A program made the position numbers and the translations under genes. Below, piece after piece: positions 63,732 through 64,000 of a stretch of DNA of 64,000 nucleotides. Positions within the stretch are counted from its first letter, which is position 1. The number at the start of each line of letters is the position of its first letter. Source of the DNA: Flaccisagitta enflata (taxonomy: Eukaryota > Chaetognatha > Sagittoidea > Aphragmophora); assembly GCA_965153355.1 (NCBI GenBank), contig OZ231126.1:45632001-45696000 (forward strand), given 5' to 3'. The notes under the pieces were generated by a model. It ran no database searches. It saw nothing but the letters and a program-made list of their open reading frames with translations, and was not told where the DNA came from.

Positions 63732-64000
63732 AATCTCATGTAAATGGCTACGGTGGTGCCCACATTTGAGAAGTTGATAGCTAAAGCTTTTGTGCCAATG
63801 AAGAAATATATTTGTAAGGCTTTTGGTGAATGAAGCCATCGACATATTCCCCGGACGGTGCCTGTATCATTGTGTAATTGCCGTGTCCCGGAGCGGATTG
63901 ATGACTATTATTTGCAAACATAACCCGGATTTATTCAGGAATGTTTACTTTGACGAATCCTCTTCCCAACTTTCGTATTTGTCCCGAAGTCTACGATTTT

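Overview
This is nuclear DNA of a eukaryote, most likely an animal or close relative. The only protein gene I can defend is split by two GT-AG introns, and the rest is microsatellites and interspersed repeats. I cannot name the species. No reverse transcriptase, transposase, Rep/helicase, rRNA or canonical tRNA gene is recognisable.

The gene is a three-exon copy of the acidic ribosomal stalk protein P1 (RPLP1) on the minus strand, 43551-44714. It has a TATA-like box and a short pyrimidine-start leader upstream. Its second intron carries two copies of the window's main repeat family.

The main result is that repeat family, called here 'keyed hairpin elements' (KHE). About 35 copies or fragments occur. 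An intact copy is about 120-280 bp. One end carries a hairpin just after a T run (for example TTTTT then AGTCGCGTGCACGCGACT). Next comes a tetranucleotide core, usually (CCGT)n, then a GC-rich segment (CCCCTGCCCACCCG). An inverted copy of the first ~10 nt of the hairpin (the 'key') follows, and the copy ends in GGCCTTGTT or GGGCTTGTT. The key differs between subfamilies, but both places change together, so the pairing is kept. Nested copies place insertion between two Ts with no visible target duplication. This layout resembles Helentron-type rolling-circle elements, Drosophila DINE-1 and bivalve 'pearl' repeats; that classification is inference. Strand '+' for KHE means the hairpin end is on the left, a convention and not a transcription direction.

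A second, larger related class (FB, foldback) occurs at 19405-19997, 36114-37396, 48179-48769, 54189-54843 (a KHE/FB chimera) and 54871-55371. Long inverted arms rich in hairpins (GGGCAGCGGCCCC...) bracket a 20-21 bp satellite whose every unit can fold. A structured tail follows whose stem also covaries between copies.

Other repeats are palindromic or terminal-inverted-repeat elements, several with TA target duplications. Examples are 7816-7988 with its duplicate 10083-10255, 21419-21917, 28091-28667, 28674-28829, 36456-37063 and 58173-59105, several of them nested. There are also a mosaic duplication (7759-11150), a ~0.5 kb tandem array (26457-28870), a dispersed repeat pair (30714-31241 and 56586-56958), and more than 50 long microsatellites dominated by (CT)n/(GA)n. 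The remaining unique DNA shows no supportable gene.
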